DNA of 64,000 bases from Herbidospora daliensis (GCF_001570585.1 NZ_BBXF01000001.1:1109691-1173690), one strand, 5' to 3'; positions 16,650-25,901 are shown, numbered from the stretch's first letter. Numbers and translations are program-made. The notes: generated by a model not told the origin, from the letters alone.

Positions 16650-17275
16650 GCGTCACCGCCCTGAGTGTCTACGACTGGCCCGGCGCCGACGGCAGATGCG
16701 GGGGCTCACCCCACCTGCACACGTTGTGCGCCGAGGCCTACGTCGTGGTGGCGGGCAGCGGGTCGGTGCAGACCCTGACCTGGGAGGGCTACCACGAGAC
16801 CCCGCTCGTGCCGGGGGCGGTGGTGTGGTTCACCCCGGGCACCGTGCACCGCCTGGTGAACGACGGCGGGTTGAAGATCGTGGTGGTGATGCAGAACAGC
16901 GGGCTGCCCGAGGCGGGCGACGCGGTGTTCACCTTCCCCAACGCGGTGCTGAGCGGCGACTACAACCGGGCCGCCGGCATGGCCCCGCGCTGGCGGCGCG
17001 ACCTGGCGCTGGAGGGTTTCCGGCAGCTGAAGGAGGCGGGCCGGCCGGGTTTCGAGAAGTTCCTGGAGCACGCCGTGCGCATCGTCGGCGACCGGCTCGA
17101 CGACTTCGAGGACCTGTGGCGCGAGGGCCCGCTCAAGGCCGTCGAGGACACCGAGAAGCAGTTGGCGTCGCTGCGCCGGGGCGACTACGACTACCTGCGC
17201 GAGGCCCGCATCCAGGAGGCGTCGGGCGAGCCGCGCGACGGCATGTGCGGGCATCTGTTCACCTATCCCGGATAA
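16637..17275 (+). CDS. Cupin-domain protein
   Basis: A 212-residue protein starting 13 bp inside the previous gene, with GAAGGAG 5 nt before ATG. The N-terminal half (about 1-95) is a single cupin barrel. The metal-binding-like residues are in HLHTLCAEAYVVVAGSG and in the second motif VWFTPGTVHRLVN. The C-terminal half (about 110-212) is helical and charged. No signal peptide. In this operon with Gfo/Idh and PmoA-like proteins it may be a sugar isomerase-like or sensing protein; that is inference. The gene ends the operon: the next promoter lies 58 nt further on. Confidence 0.85.
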   Translation: MFGIGVTALSVYDWPGADGRCGGSPHLHTLCAEAYVVVAGSGSVQTLTWEGYHETPLVPGAVVWFTPGTVHRLVNDGGLKIVVVMQNSGLPEAGDAVFTFPNAVLSGDYNRAAGMAPRWRRDLALEGFRQLKEAGRPGFEKFLEHAVRIVGDRLDDFEDLWREGPLKAVEDTEKQLASLRRGDYDYLREARIQEASGEPRDGMCGHLFTYPG

Positions 17276-17333
17276 GCCCGGCTTAAGAGCGCCTTAAAGC
17301 AGTACTATCAGTAAACTTTCTTAAAAGAGCACA

Positions 17334-17362
17334 TTGACTCACCTGATCACGCGGCTTAGGTT
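17334..17362 (+). promoter_or_regulatory. Predicted sigma70-like promoter for the CopC-CopD genes
   Basis: TTGACT (17334-17339) and TAGGTT (17357-17362) are separated by 17 nt. Transcription would start near 17369, so an upstream ATG-like start at 17334 lies inside the promoter and is not used. Confidence 0.6.
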
Positions 17363-17456
17363 CACGGTCATCGGGGCGGAACGACTCTGCCCGCCGAGGC
17401 GTCCGGGCCGCGTGAGAAAGGTGACGCTCACGCGGCCCGGGCTTACCCTGCCATTC

Positions 17457-18026
17457 GTGCGATTTCTCACCGTCCCGCTGGTGCTCCTGGCGGCCCTGCT
17501 GCTGCCGCTCCCAGCGTCGGCCCACAACGTCCTGAAGGGCAGCGACCCCGCCGACGGCGCGACCGTCTCCCGGCTCGACCGGGTGACGCTGACCTTCGAC
17601 CAGCCGGTCCGCCCCGACTTCGCCAAGCTGGCGCTGACGGGCCCCGACGGGGCGCGCTACGAAGCCGGTCTGACGGTCCGCGACGAGGTCGTGACCGCGA
17701 CGGTGAAACCCCTCGCTTCCGGGGGCGTGTACGTCATCGGCTGGCAGATCGTCTCCAACGACGGCCACCCGGTGAGCGGGACGATCCGGTTCACGTACAG
17801 CCCGAACGGAGCCGGCACCCCGACGGGGGCCGCGGCGACGCTGGCGCCCGCGCCCGGCGCGGTGGCCGCCCCGGTCCCGGCCGCCTCGGGTGGCGGCTGG
17901 GTCTGGGGCCTGCTGGTCTTCGCCCTGCTGCTGCTGGCCCTGTCGACCTGGGTGCTGCACCGCCACGAGTCCCGCCCCCGCAACGCCGGCTCGACGCCCC
18001 CCGCCCACGATCGGACCCTCGCGTGA
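17457..18026 (+). CDS. CopC-domain copper resistance protein, membrane anchored
   Basis: A 189-residue protein from GTG at 17457, chosen because a clean signal peptide (MRFLTVPLVLLAALLLPLPASA) follows and a promoter lies upstream. The mature N-terminus AHNVLKGSDPADG gives the copper-ligand histidine of CopC proteins. The Ig-like domain (about 23-120) ends with the conserved VSNDGHPVSGTIRFTY, carrying a second conserved histidine. A proline/alanine-rich linker and one C-terminal membrane helix (about 145-168) anchor it outside the cell. It is coupled by a 4-bp GTGA overlap to the CopD-like gene. Copper binding or import is the family role; regulation by copper is not visible. Confidence 0.9.
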   Translation: MRFLTVPLVLLAALLLPLPASAHNVLKGSDPADGATVSRLDRVTLTFDQPVRPDFAKLALTGPDGARYEAGLTVRDEVVTATVKPLASGGVYVIGWQIVSNDGHPVSGTIRFTYSPNGAGTPTGAAATLAPAPGAVAAPVPAASGGGWVWGLLVFALLLLALSTWVLHRHESRPRNAGSTPPAHDRTLA

Positions 18027-19045
18027 CCCTGCTCGACTCCCGCCCCGCCGCCGTCGACCGGCGGCTGGGCGCGCTCCCCCTGGCGGGGCTGATCGGCGCC
18101 GGGCTGACCGCCGTCGTGGTGGCCACGTGGGCCACGCTCCCGGAACCGCCCTTCGGGCTGCCCACAGCGGGCCCCTGGGTCGAGTTCGGGCTGCCGGTGG
18201 CCCGACTTGTCCTGGATGTCGCCGCGCTCGTCACCGTCGGTCTCAGCCTCTTGCCGAAGCTGCTCGGGTTCGACCACCCGGAGGCCACCGAGCCCGCCGC
18301 CTCGCGGGCGCGGCGCTGGGCGGTCTACTCGGCCGTGGTGTGGGCGTTCGCGGCGCTCGTCTCGACGCTGCTGAGCGCGGCCGAGGTGATGCCCGACCGG
18401 TTCCCCGACGTCCCGCTGTTCGTCGACGCGATCGGCTCCGGGCAGGGGCTCGTGGTGAGCGCGGCGGCGGCCACGCTCAGCGCGGCCATCGGGATGTTCG
18501 CCGTCAGGTTCGGCGAGAAGGTGCCCGCCGAGTTGCGGGTCGGCGCGGCCGTGTTCGGGCTGCTGCCGCTGCCGGTGACCGGGCACGCCACGAACTGGTA
18601 CTGGCACGACCTGAGCATGGTCGCGATGGAGCTGCACGTCATCGGCGCGGCCCTGTGGACCGGCGGGCTGCTCGCGGTGGCCCTGCTGCTCACCACCGAC
18701 CGCGAACTGCTGGGCCGGACGCTGCCGAGGTTCTCGCGGCTCGCCACCTGGGCGCTGCTCGTGGTCGCCGCCTCGGGCCTGTTCAGCGGGATCGTGGAGC
18801 TGCTGCTCTCCCCCGCCGAGCCGTTCCCCGCCTCGCTGGTGACGACCCACTACGGCGTGCTGGTGCTCGTGAAGGGCGCGCTGGCCGGGGTGATCGCCCT
18901 GCTGGGCGCCAACATCCGATACCGGCTGCTGCCCGGGGTGGTCGCCCGCCGCCCGACCGCGTTCGCGGCCTGGGCGGCGGTCGAGCTGACCGTGCTGGGC
19001 CTCGCCTACGGCGTGGCCGTCGTCATCACGCGGACGGGCGGCTGA
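18023..19045 (+). CDS. CopD-family copper transport integral membrane protein
   Basis: A 340-residue polytopic protein with about eight hydrophobic helices. It starts at GTG in a GTGA overlap with copC, so the two are translationally coupled. Conserved-looking polar residues occur in GHATNWYWHDLSMVAMELHV, which resembles the histidine-rich helices of CopD. The region WTGGLLAV is another family hallmark. CopC and CopD together are thought to move copper across the membrane. Here the pair is separate rather than fused as in some actinobacteria (YcnJ-like). Its final 20 bp overlap the convergent membrane-protein gene. Confidence 0.88.
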   Translation: MTLLDSRPAAVDRRLGALPLAGLIGAGLTAVVVATWATLPEPPFGLPTAGPWVEFGLPVARLVLDVAALVTVGLSLLPKLLGFDHPEATEPAASRARRWAVYSAVVWAFAALVSTLLSAAEVMPDRFPDVPLFVDAIGSGQGLVVSAAAATLSAAIGMFAVRFGEKVPAELRVGAAVFGLLPLPVTGHATNWYWHDLSMVAMELHVIGAALWTGGLLAVALLLTTDRELLGRTLPRFSRLATWALLVVAASGLFSGIVELLLSPAEPFPASLVTTHYGVLVLVKGALAGVIALLGANIRYRLLPGVVARRPTAFAAWAAVELTVLGLAYGVAVVITRTGG

Positions 19046-20129
19046 TCCGCCGCCCGACGAGTTCCACGACGAGCCACGCCACCGCGAGCCCGCCGATCGC
19101 GTAGGGCCACGCCCAGGGGGCGTACGGCGGCGCGACCAGGTAGGCGTCCTGGAGCCAGAGCCCGCCGAACACTCCGCCGGTCACGAGCAGCGCCCCCACC
19201 ACCACCCGGGCGTAGACCACGGGCACCAGGAACGCCAGGTCGACGCAGATCGCCCCGAGGAGCAGGAAGAACGGGATCGCCGAACCCGGGAAGCCGGCGC
19301 CGACGAGCAGCGGCCAGATCACCATCCGGAAGGCCAGGTATCCGGCCGCGATGAAGGTCGCGGTGAACCGGTAGCGGGTCGCCATCCGCGCCGCCACCAG
19401 GATCGCCATCCCGACGATCACCGCCCAGAGCGAGTAGACCTGGTCGGGCACCGGCAGCGCGAAGTTCTCCACCGCGATCGTGTCGACCGGCCGCTTGAGC
19501 TGGGCGGCGGCGAAGTTCAGCAGCTCGGTGTCGGCCTCGGGCTCACCGCGCAACCAGGCGGCCAGGCCGAGCACGCCGTACTCCTGGTGCTCGCTCGGGA
19601 AGATCGCGTTCTCCAGGAAGAAGCCGAAGAACGCCGCCAGCACGACGGTCCGCCTGCGGCCCGGGGCCGCGCCGGTGTACCAGCCCCGGGTCACCCCGGC
19701 GATCATGAACGCGGTGCCGATGAACAGCAGCGCGTGCGACGGGCTCCACGCGGTGACGTCGAGGCCGTTGATCCGGTGGTTGATCAGGTCGAGCGGGACG
19801 GCCACCAGGAAGGTGCCGGTCCCCCACAGGATCAGCCGCTGGGCCGCCTTGTCGACGCCGTAGCCGGTGTACCAGTGCACGATCGTCAGGCCGACCACGA
19901 GCATCGTGCCGACCGTGTTGATCAGATGGGGCGGCGCGAGATCGTCGCGCAGCCAGCGGAAATGCCAGGACACGTCCCAGGACGCGCCGAGCACCTTGAG
20001 GCAGAACGCCACGATCCAGGCCGTGTAGAGCACCCGGAAGAGGTCGGGGGGCGTCGGGCGGCCGGGCAGGCCACGCGACCAGAGGGGCAGGCCCCAGGCC
20101 ACGACCTGGCGGGGCACCCGCGTGAGCAT
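19026..20129 (-). CDS. Polytopic membrane protein of unknown function
   Basis: About 367 residues if translation starts at ATG 20129; GTG codons at 20141 and 20144 are alternatives and no ribosome binding site decides. The much longer frame upstream of it only shadows the GH3 gene. Nine or ten hydrophobic helices are visible. Polar segments include SWDVSWHFRWLRDDLAPPH, SPSHALLF and ENAIFPSEHQEYG, whose buried His, Trp, Asp and Glu residues suggest metal or small-molecule handling. I do not recognise a family. It converges on the copper genes with a 20-bp overlap and is divergent from the GH3 gene; this does not establish a role. Confidence 0.8.
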   Translation of the reverse strand: MLTRVPRQVVAWGLPLWSRGLPGRPTPPDLFRVLYTAWIVAFCLKVLGASWDVSWHFRWLRDDLAPPHLINTVGTMLVVGLTIVHWYTGYGVDKAAQRLILWGTGTFLVAVPLDLINHRINGLDVTAWSPSHALLFIGTAFMIAGVTRGWYTGAAPGRRRTVVLAAFFGFFLENAIFPSEHQEYGVLGLAAWLRGEPEADTELLNFAAAQLKRPVDTIAVENFALPVPDQVYSLWAVIVGMAILVAARMATRYRFTATFIAAGYLAFRMVIWPLLVGAGFPGSAIPFFLLLGAICVDLAFLVPVVYARVVVGALLVTGGVFGGLWLQDAYLVAPPYAPWAWPYAIGGLAVAWLVVELVGRRISRPSA

Positions 20130-20201
20130 CGTTCCAGTCACCACGCGCGAAATGATGCCGTTCCCTTTACTCACGGCGCAATCAAGAGATGAGGTAGCGC
20201 A

Positions 20202-22493
20202 ATGGACCTCGATCGCAAAGCGGCCCTTCTCGGCGGCCAGGACATGTGGACGCTCCCGGCCGCGCCCGAGATCGGCCTGCCGTCTCTGGTGACCTCCGAC
20301 GGCCCGATCGGGGTGCGCGGCGCCCGCTGGATCGCCGGCGACCCGGCCGTCGCGCTGCCCTCGCCGACCGCGCTCGCCGCCACGTGGGACGTCGCGCTCG
20401 CCCGCCGCGTGGGGGAACTGCTGGCCGCCGAGTGCCGCCGCAAGGGCGTGCACGTGCTGCTCGCGCCGACGGTCAACCTGCACCGCAGCCCCCTGGGCGG
20501 CCGCCACTTCGAGTGCTTCTCGGAGGACCCGCTGCTGACCGGGGAGATCGGGGCGGCGTACGTGGCCGGGGTGCAGTCGGGCGGGGTCGGCGTGACGGTG
20601 AAGCACTTCGTGGCCAACGACTCCGAGACCGACCGGATGACCGTGGACGTCCGGGTCGACGAGCGCACCCTGCGCGAGCTCTACCTGGCCCCCTTCGAGC
20701 ACGTCGTGCGCACGGCGCGGCCGTGGGGGGTGATGGCGGCGTACAACGCCGTGAACGGGGTGCCGATGTGCGAGCACGCCGAGCTGATCGAGGGCGTGCT
20801 GCGCGGCGAGTGGGGCTTCGACGGGGTCGTGATGTCCGACTGGACGGCCGCCCGCGACGCCGTCGGGTGCGCGCTCGGCGGGCTCGACCTGGCCATGCCG
20901 GGGCCGGGCGGCGTCTACGGGGAGCCGCTGGTCAGGGCGGTGCTGGAGGGGCTCGTACCGGAGGAGCTGCTCGACCGGAAGCTGGGCAGGCTGCTGCGGC
21001 TCCACGAGAGGGTCGACCTGTCGGAGCGCGAGTCGCCCGACGGGGTCGCGCTCGCCCGGGAGGTCGCGGCCCGGTCGGCCACGCTGCTCGTCAACGACGG
21101 GGTGCTGCCGCTCGCGCCGTCGGCGAAGGTCGCCCTCATCGGCGGGCTGGCCGCCGACCCCCGGATCCTGGGCGGCGGCAGCGCCCTGGTCTTCCCCGAG
21201 CACGCCGTCTCGCCGCTCGACGGCCTCACCGCCGCCGGGCTCGACGTCACCTACAGCCGGGGCGCCGACGCGAGCGAGCGCGTCGCCCCCGCCGTGATGG
21301 CGGCCACCGCGACCGCCCGCGACGCCGCCGGGCGGGTGCTCGGCGAGTTCCCCCTGCGCGACGGCTCGCTCGTCTGGCTCGGCGACGTCCCGGTCCCCTA
21401 CGAGGAGCTGCGCACCGTCGAGATCAGCGGCGTCCTCGACGCGGCCCCCGGCTGGAACACCCTGGCCGTCGAGGGCGCCGGCCGCTTCACCCTGGAGGCC
21501 GACGGCCGGACCCTGTTCGAGGGCGTCGTCCGCCCCGAGGGCGACGACCCGATGGCGGCGTTCTTCCTCCCCCCGCAGCACGAGGTACTCGCCGACCTGC
21601 CCGGACCGGTCGTCGTCAGCCTCGTCCACACCGTGGCGCGCACGTCGGCCGAGCCGTCCCACGTCGGCTTCGCCCTCTGCCACCGGCCGCCGAGGCCCAC
21701 CACCGGCCGCATGATCACCGAGGCCGTCGCGGCGGCCCGGGAGGCCGACGTCGCCGTGGTCGTGGTCGGCACCTCCAAGGAGGTCGAGAGCGAGGGCTTC
21801 GACCGCACCTCGCTGCGCCTGCCCGGCCGCCAGGACGAACTCGTCGCGAAGGTCGCCGCCGCCAACCCGCGCACCGTGGTCGTGGTCAACGCCGGGTCGC
21901 CCGTCGAGATGCCGTGGCGTGACGAGGTCGCCGCGATCCTGCTGACGTGGTTCCCCGGCCAGGAGGGCGGCCACGCCCTGGCCGACGTCCTGACCGGCGC
22001 GACCGAACCGGGCGGCCGCCTGCCCACCACCTGGCCGGCCGCCCTCGCCGACTGCCCCGTGACCAACGTCACACCGGCCGGCGGAGTGCTCGCCTACGAC
22101 GAGGGCCGCTTCATCGGCTACCGGGCGTGGGACCGCCACGACACCGCCCCCGCCTTCCCGTTCGGCCACGGCCTGGGCTACACGACGTGGTCGTACGACG
22201 AGATCGCCCTCGACGACCTGACGGTGACCGTGACCCTGACCAACACCGGTAACCGGCCCGGACGCGAGGTCGTGCAGGTCTACCTGGCCCCCGACGACCC
22301 GGGCGACCGCCCGTCGCGCTGGCTGGCGGGCTTCGCGACGTGCGCGGCCGACCCGGGCCAGACGGTTGCGGTCACCGTCGAGATCCCGCGGCGGGCGGTC
22401 GAAACCTGGACGGAAAAGGGCTGGCAGGCGGTGCCCGGCACGTACCGGGTCCTCAGCGGACTCTCAGCCGCCGCCGATAGTCTCGCGATATGA
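20202..22493 (+). CDS. Glycoside hydrolase family 3 beta-glucosidase/beta-xylosidase
   Basis: A 763-residue cytoplasmic enzyme; GAGGTAG precedes the ATG. The N-terminal barrel carries VTSDGPIGVRG, KHFVANDSETDR and the nucleophile Asp213 in FDGVVMSDW. The second alpha/beta domain includes VVGTSKEVESEGFDRTSL, whose Glu is a candidate acid/base in an ESEG motif. A segment of about 140 residues (about 375-500) before it looks like a PA14-type insertion. The C-terminal fibronectin type III-like domain (about 670-763) has the RPGREVVQVYL strand. GH3 enzymes release terminal beta-D-glucose or xylose. It has no signal peptide, so it fits the import-then-hydrolyse logic of the left part of the window. 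Its stop overlaps the next start as ATGA. Confidence 0.93.
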   Translation: MDLDRKAALLGGQDMWTLPAAPEIGLPSLVTSDGPIGVRGARWIAGDPAVALPSPTALAATWDVALARRVGELLAAECRRKGVHVLLAPTVNLHRSPLGGRHFECFSEDPLLTGEIGAAYVAGVQSGGVGVTVKHFVANDSETDRMTVDVRVDERTLRELYLAPFEHVVRTARPWGVMAAYNAVNGVPMCEHAELIEGVLRGEWGFDGVVMSDWTAARDAVGCALGGLDLAMPGPGGVYGEPLVRAVLEGLVPEELLDRKLGRLLRLHERVDLSERESPDGVALAREVAARSATLLVNDGVLPLAPSAKVALIGGLAADPRILGGGSALVFPEHAVSPLDGLTAAGLDVTYSRGADASERVAPAVMAATATARDAAGRVLGEFPLRDGSLVWLGDVPVPYEELRTVEISGVLDAAPGWNTLAVEGAGRFTLEADGRTLFEGVVRPEGDDPMAAFFLPPQHEVLADLPGPVVVSLVHTVARTSAEPSHVGFALCHRPPRPTTGRMITEAVAAAREADVAVVVVGTSKEVESEGFDRTSLRLPGRQDELVAKVAAANPRTVVVVNAGSPVEMPWRDEVAAILLTWFPGQEGGHALADVLTGATEPGGRLPTTWPAALADCPVTNVTPAGGVLAYDEGRFIGYRAWDRHDTAPAFPFGHGLGYTTWSYDEIALDDLTVTVTLTNTGNRPGREVVQVYLAPDDPGDRPSRWLAGFATCAADPGQTVAVTVEIPRRAVETWTEKGWQAVPGTYRVLSGLSAAADSLAI

Positions 22494-25060
22494 CGTTTCG
22501 CGGGGGCCGGCGCGGCCTCGCCGTGCTCGCCGCCGTGCTCGTGGCCGTCGCCGGGATCATCTGGATCGCCTGGCCCTCCGACGGGCTCCCCCAGGGGCAG
22601 GACGTGGTCATCCCCGTCGTCGACGGGCCGGCCGACGACCAGAAGGTGCTGATCGACGCCGCCTACTTCCCGCCCGAGGGCGGGGGCAGGGCGCCGGCGG
22701 TGCTGCTGGGGCACGGGTTCGGCGGGAGCAAGAACAGCGTCCGCGACCAGGCCGGGCAGCTGGCCGAGCAGGGCTACGCGGTGCTCACCTGGTCGGCGCG
22801 CGGGTTCGGGCGCTCCACCGGGGAGATCGCGCTCAACTCGCCCGACTACGAGGTCAAGGACGTCCGGCAGCTCATCGACTGGCTGGCGAAGCGGCCCGAG
22901 GTGCTGCTCGACGCCGCCGGGGATCCCCGGGTCGGCATGGCGGGCGGCTCCTACGGCGGCGCGATCGCCCTGATGACGGCCGCCCACGACCCCCGCGTCG
23001 ACGCGATCGTGCCCTCGATCACCTGGTACGACCTGGCCGACGCGCTGTTCCCCGAGGCGTCGGGGGCCGGGCCGGCGGCGGGCGTGTTCAAGAAGATGTG
23101 GGCCGGGATCTTCTTCAGCGCCGGGGGGTCGGGGCTCAACCCCGCCTCGCAGGCCGACGGGCTGGCCCGCCTGCTGACCGGCTCGGCGGGGCAGCCCGCC
23201 CCGGCCGCCGTGACGCCCGACCAGGCGCAGTGCGGGCGGTTCCTGCCGGCGATCTGCGCGGTCTACCAGGAGATCGCGGCCACCGGAAAGGCGACGCCGG
23301 AGGCCGTCGACCTGCTCCGGAAGTCGAGCCCGATCTCCGTGCAGGGGAAGATCAAGGTCCCGTCGCTGATCATCCAGGGGCAGCGCGACTCGTTGTTCCC
23401 GCTCGGCCACGCCGACCTGAACGCCAAGGCCATCGCGGCCACCGGCGCGCCGGTCGAGGTCGCCTGGATCGCCGGGGGCCACGACGGCGGCGACGCCGAG
23501 ACCGACTTCGTCTTCGCCCAGACCCTCAACTGGTTCGACGCCTACCTGAAGAAGGACGGCGCGGCCACCGGCCAGGGGTTCACCGTCTCCCGCGACGGCG
23601 GGCGCGACCCGGGCACCCGGCAGAACGTCCTGCTGCACGCCGAGGGCCCCGCCTACGCCGGGCTCGGCGGCACCGTGACGACCGCACTCGACCTGCTCGG
23701 CCCCGACCAAGAGGTGGCCACGCCGCCCGGCGGCAGCCCGGCGGCGATCTCGTCGGTGCCCGGCCTGAGCGGCCTGCTCGGCGGCGGCGCGGGCGGCGGC
23801 GGCTCGGCGGGCGCCTCGCTCGACCTGCCGGGCCAGGTAGCGGTCTTCCAGACCCGCCCGCTCGACACCGCGCTCACCGTGACCGGTTCGCCCACCGCCG
23901 AGATCAGGGTGTACGGAGAGGGCGAGGTCACCCTCTTCGCCAAGCTCTACGACGCCGCGTCGGGACAGCTCGCGGTGCTGCCGGGCGGCCTGGCCGCGCC
24001 CCTGCGGGTCACCGCGACCCCGGCGGGCACGCCGGTCAAGGTGGCCCTCCCGGCGATCGACCGCCGCGTCGAGGCCGGCCACGTGCTTCGGCTGGCGATC
24101 ACCACGACCGACATGGCCTACGCGCTCCCGGCGCAGCCCAGCGTCCACAAGATCGGCCTCGGCTCGACGACGCTGACGATGCCGGTCGACGCCGGGCTGG
24201 CCGCCCCCGCGCAGGGGCCCGCCTGGTGGACGTGGGCGTTCCCGCTCGTGTCGGTGCTGGCGGCGGCGGTGCTCCTGCTGACCGGACGGCCGCGCCGCGC
24301 GTCCGTCGCGCCCGACCCGGCGCTGGCCGAGGTGCCGCTGCAGATCACCGGCCTGGCCAAGCGCTACAAGAACGGCCACAAGGCCGTCGACGACCTGTCG
24401 TTCCGCGTCGAGAAGGGCCAGGTCCTGGGCCTGCTCGGGCCCAACGGCGCGGGCAAGACGACCACGATGCGGATGATGATGGGCCTCATCCACCCCGACG
24501 GCGGCGAGATCCGCATCTTCGGCGAGAAGGTCGTGCCGGGCTCGCCGGTGCTGGCGCGGCTGGGCTCGTTCGTCGAGGGCGCGGGCTTCCTGCCGCACCT
24601 GTCGGGCCGCGACAACCTCACGCTCTACTGGCAGGCCACCGGCCGTCCGGCCGCCGACGCCCACTTCGAGGAGGCGCTGGAGATCGCCGGTCTCGGCGCG
24701 GCCGTCGAGCGGGCGGTCCGCACCTACTCCCAGGGCATGCGGCAGCGGCTGGCCATCGCGCAGGCCATGCTGGGCCTGCCCGACCTGCTCGTGCTCGACG
24801 AGCCCACCAACGGGCTCGACCCGCCCCAGATCGCTGAGATGCGGCGGGTGCTGAAGGCGTACGCCACCGAGGGCCGGACCGTCATCGTGTCGAGCCACCT
24901 GCTCGGCGAGGTCGAGCAGACGTGCAGCCACGCCGTCGTCATGCACCGGGGCCGCCTGGTCTCCGCCGGTCCGGTCGCCGAGCTGCTGCGCCGCGGCGAA
25001 CTCAACGGCTCCACCCGCCTGGAGGACGTGTTCCTCGACCTGATCGGAGAAAAGGCATGA
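22490..25060 (+). CDS. Fusion of a membrane-tethered S15/CocE-type hydrolase and an ABC transporter ATPase
   Basis: An 856-residue single frame. A first membrane helix (about 8-28) leads to an extracellular alpha/beta-hydrolase domain with Ser154 in MAGGSYGGA, Asp in QGQRDSLFP and His in GGHDGG. A jelly-roll domain like that of X-Pro dipeptidyl-peptidases follows (about 440-560). A second helix (about 578-598) returns to the cytoplasm and an ABC ATPase occupies about 615-856. The ATPase has Walker A LLGPNGAGKTTT (Lys656), signature YSQGMRQRLAIAQ, Walker B LLVLDEPTNGLD and switch histidine SSHLLGEVE. It is coupled by ATGA overlaps to GH3 upstream and to the ABC permease downstream. A peptide or ester may be processed outside and linked to transport; the substrate is unknown. 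Confidence 0.9.
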   Translation: MTFRGGRRGLAVLAAVLVAVAGIIWIAWPSDGLPQGQDVVIPVVDGPADDQKVLIDAAYFPPEGGGRAPAVLLGHGFGGSKNSVRDQAGQLAEQGYAVLTWSARGFGRSTGEIALNSPDYEVKDVRQLIDWLAKRPEVLLDAAGDPRVGMAGGSYGGAIALMTAAHDPRVDAIVPSITWYDLADALFPEASGAGPAAGVFKKMWAGIFFSAGGSGLNPASQADGLARLLTGSAGQPAPAAVTPDQAQCGRFLPAICAVYQEIAATGKATPEAVDLLRKSSPISVQGKIKVPSLIIQGQRDSLFPLGHADLNAKAIAATGAPVEVAWIAGGHDGGDAETDFVFAQTLNWFDAYLKKDGAATGQGFTVSRDGGRDPGTRQNVLLHAEGPAYAGLGGTVTTALDLLGPDQEVATPPGGSPAAISSVPGLSGLLGGGAGGGGSAGASLDLPGQVAVFQTRPLDTALTVTGSPTAEIRVYGEGEVTLFAKLYDAASGQLAVLPGGLAAPLRVTATPAGTPVKVALPAIDRRVEAGHVLRLAITTTDMAYALPAQPSVHKIGLGSTTLTMPVDAGLAAPAQGPAWWTWAFPLVSVLAAAVLLLTGRPRRASVAPDPALAEVPLQITGLAKRYKNGHKAVDDLSFRVEKGQVLGLLGPNGAGKTTTMRMMMGLIHPDGGEIRIFGEKVVPGSPVLARLGSFVEGAGFLPHLSGRDNLTLYWQATGRPAADAHFEEALEIAGLGAAVERAVRTYSQGMRQRLAIAQAMLGLPDLLVLDEPTNGLDPPQIAEMRRVLKAYATEGRTVIVSSHLLGEVEQTCSHAVVMHRGRLVSAGPVAELLRRGELNGSTRLEDVFLDLIGEKA

Positions 25061-25899
25061 CCGCGACCGGCTACGCGCCCGGACGCACCCTCCCGCTGCG
25101 GGTCGAGTTCGTCCGCCAGTTCCGTCGCCGGCGCACGATGGTCATGTTCGGCCTGCTCGCGGCGCTGCCGTGGATCCTGGTGATCGCCTTCCAGTTCGGC
25201 CCGAACAACAACCGGGGCGGCAACGGCCTGCGCATCTCCGATCTGGCGATGGAGGGCGGCCTCAACTTCGCCGCGTTCGCCCTGTCGGTGTCGGCGAGCT
25301 TCCTGCTGATGGTCGCGGTGGCGCTGTTCTGCGGCGACACCGTGGCCAGCGAGGCCAACTGGTCGTCGCTGCGTTATCTGCTGGCCGCGCCGATCCCGCG
25401 CGACCGGCTGCTGCGGCAGAAGCTGATCGTCGCGCTGGCCTACTCGGCCGCGGCCGTCACGGTGGTGCCGGTGATGGCGGTGGTGGCGGGCACGCTGGCG
25501 TTCGGCTGGAACGACGTGCGGGTGCCCGGCACGGGTGAGGTCATCGCGGCCATGGACGTGCTGCCGAAATTCGGAATCGTCATCCTGTACGCCATGGTCA
25601 CCAACCTGGTCGTCGCATCACTGGCGTTCCTGCTGTCGGTGAGCACCGACTCGCCGCTGGGCGCGGTCGGCGGCGCGGTCGGCCTGGTCATCGTCAGCAC
25701 GATCCTGCAGGCCGTGGAGGCCCTGGGCGGCCTGCGCGAATTCCTGCCGACCTTCTGGAACACCGCCTGGCTCGACGCCCTCGCGCCGGTCCCCGACTAC
25801 AGCGGCATGATCAAGGGCACCGCGATCGCGGTCACGTACGCGGCGGTCCTGCTGGCTTTCGCGTTCCGCCGGTTCCGCCGCAAAGACGTCGTTTCCTGA
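25057..25899 (+). CDS. ABC-2 type transporter permease
   Basis: A 280-residue integral membrane protein whose ATG at 25057 overlaps the ATPase-fusion stop as ATGA, preceded by GGAGA. About six hydrophobic helices are visible. SLRYLLAAPIPRDRLLRQKL is the typical coupling region of ABC-2 exporters (SLRxLLaaPvsR). It should form the membrane pore for the ATPase domain of the preceding fusion protein, giving a probable exporter or resistance-type transporter of the NodJ/CcmB kind. It is the last gene of the GH3-hydrolase/ATPase-permease run; a new predicted promoter begins 3 bp after its stop. Substrate unknown. Confidence 0.9.
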   Translation: MTATGYAPGRTLPLRVEFVRQFRRRRTMVMFGLLAALPWILVIAFQFGPNNNRGGNGLRISDLAMEGGLNFAAFALSVSASFLLMVAVALFCGDTVASEANWSSLRYLLAAPIPRDRLLRQKLIVALAYSAAAVTVVPVMAVVAGTLAFGWNDVRVPGTGEVIAAMDVLPKFGIVILYAMVTNLVVASLAFLLSVSTDSPLGAVGGAVGLVIVSTILQAVEALGGLREFLPTFWNTAWLDALAPVPDYSGMIKGTAIAVTYAAVLLAFAFRRFRRKDVVS

Positions 25900-25901
25900 C
25901 A

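Noticed and set aside
19026..22169. Minus-strand frame of 1047 residues that would extend the membrane protein
   Set aside because: The added 680 residues are the complement of the GH3 gene and of low complexity; only the hydrophobic C-terminal part is real.
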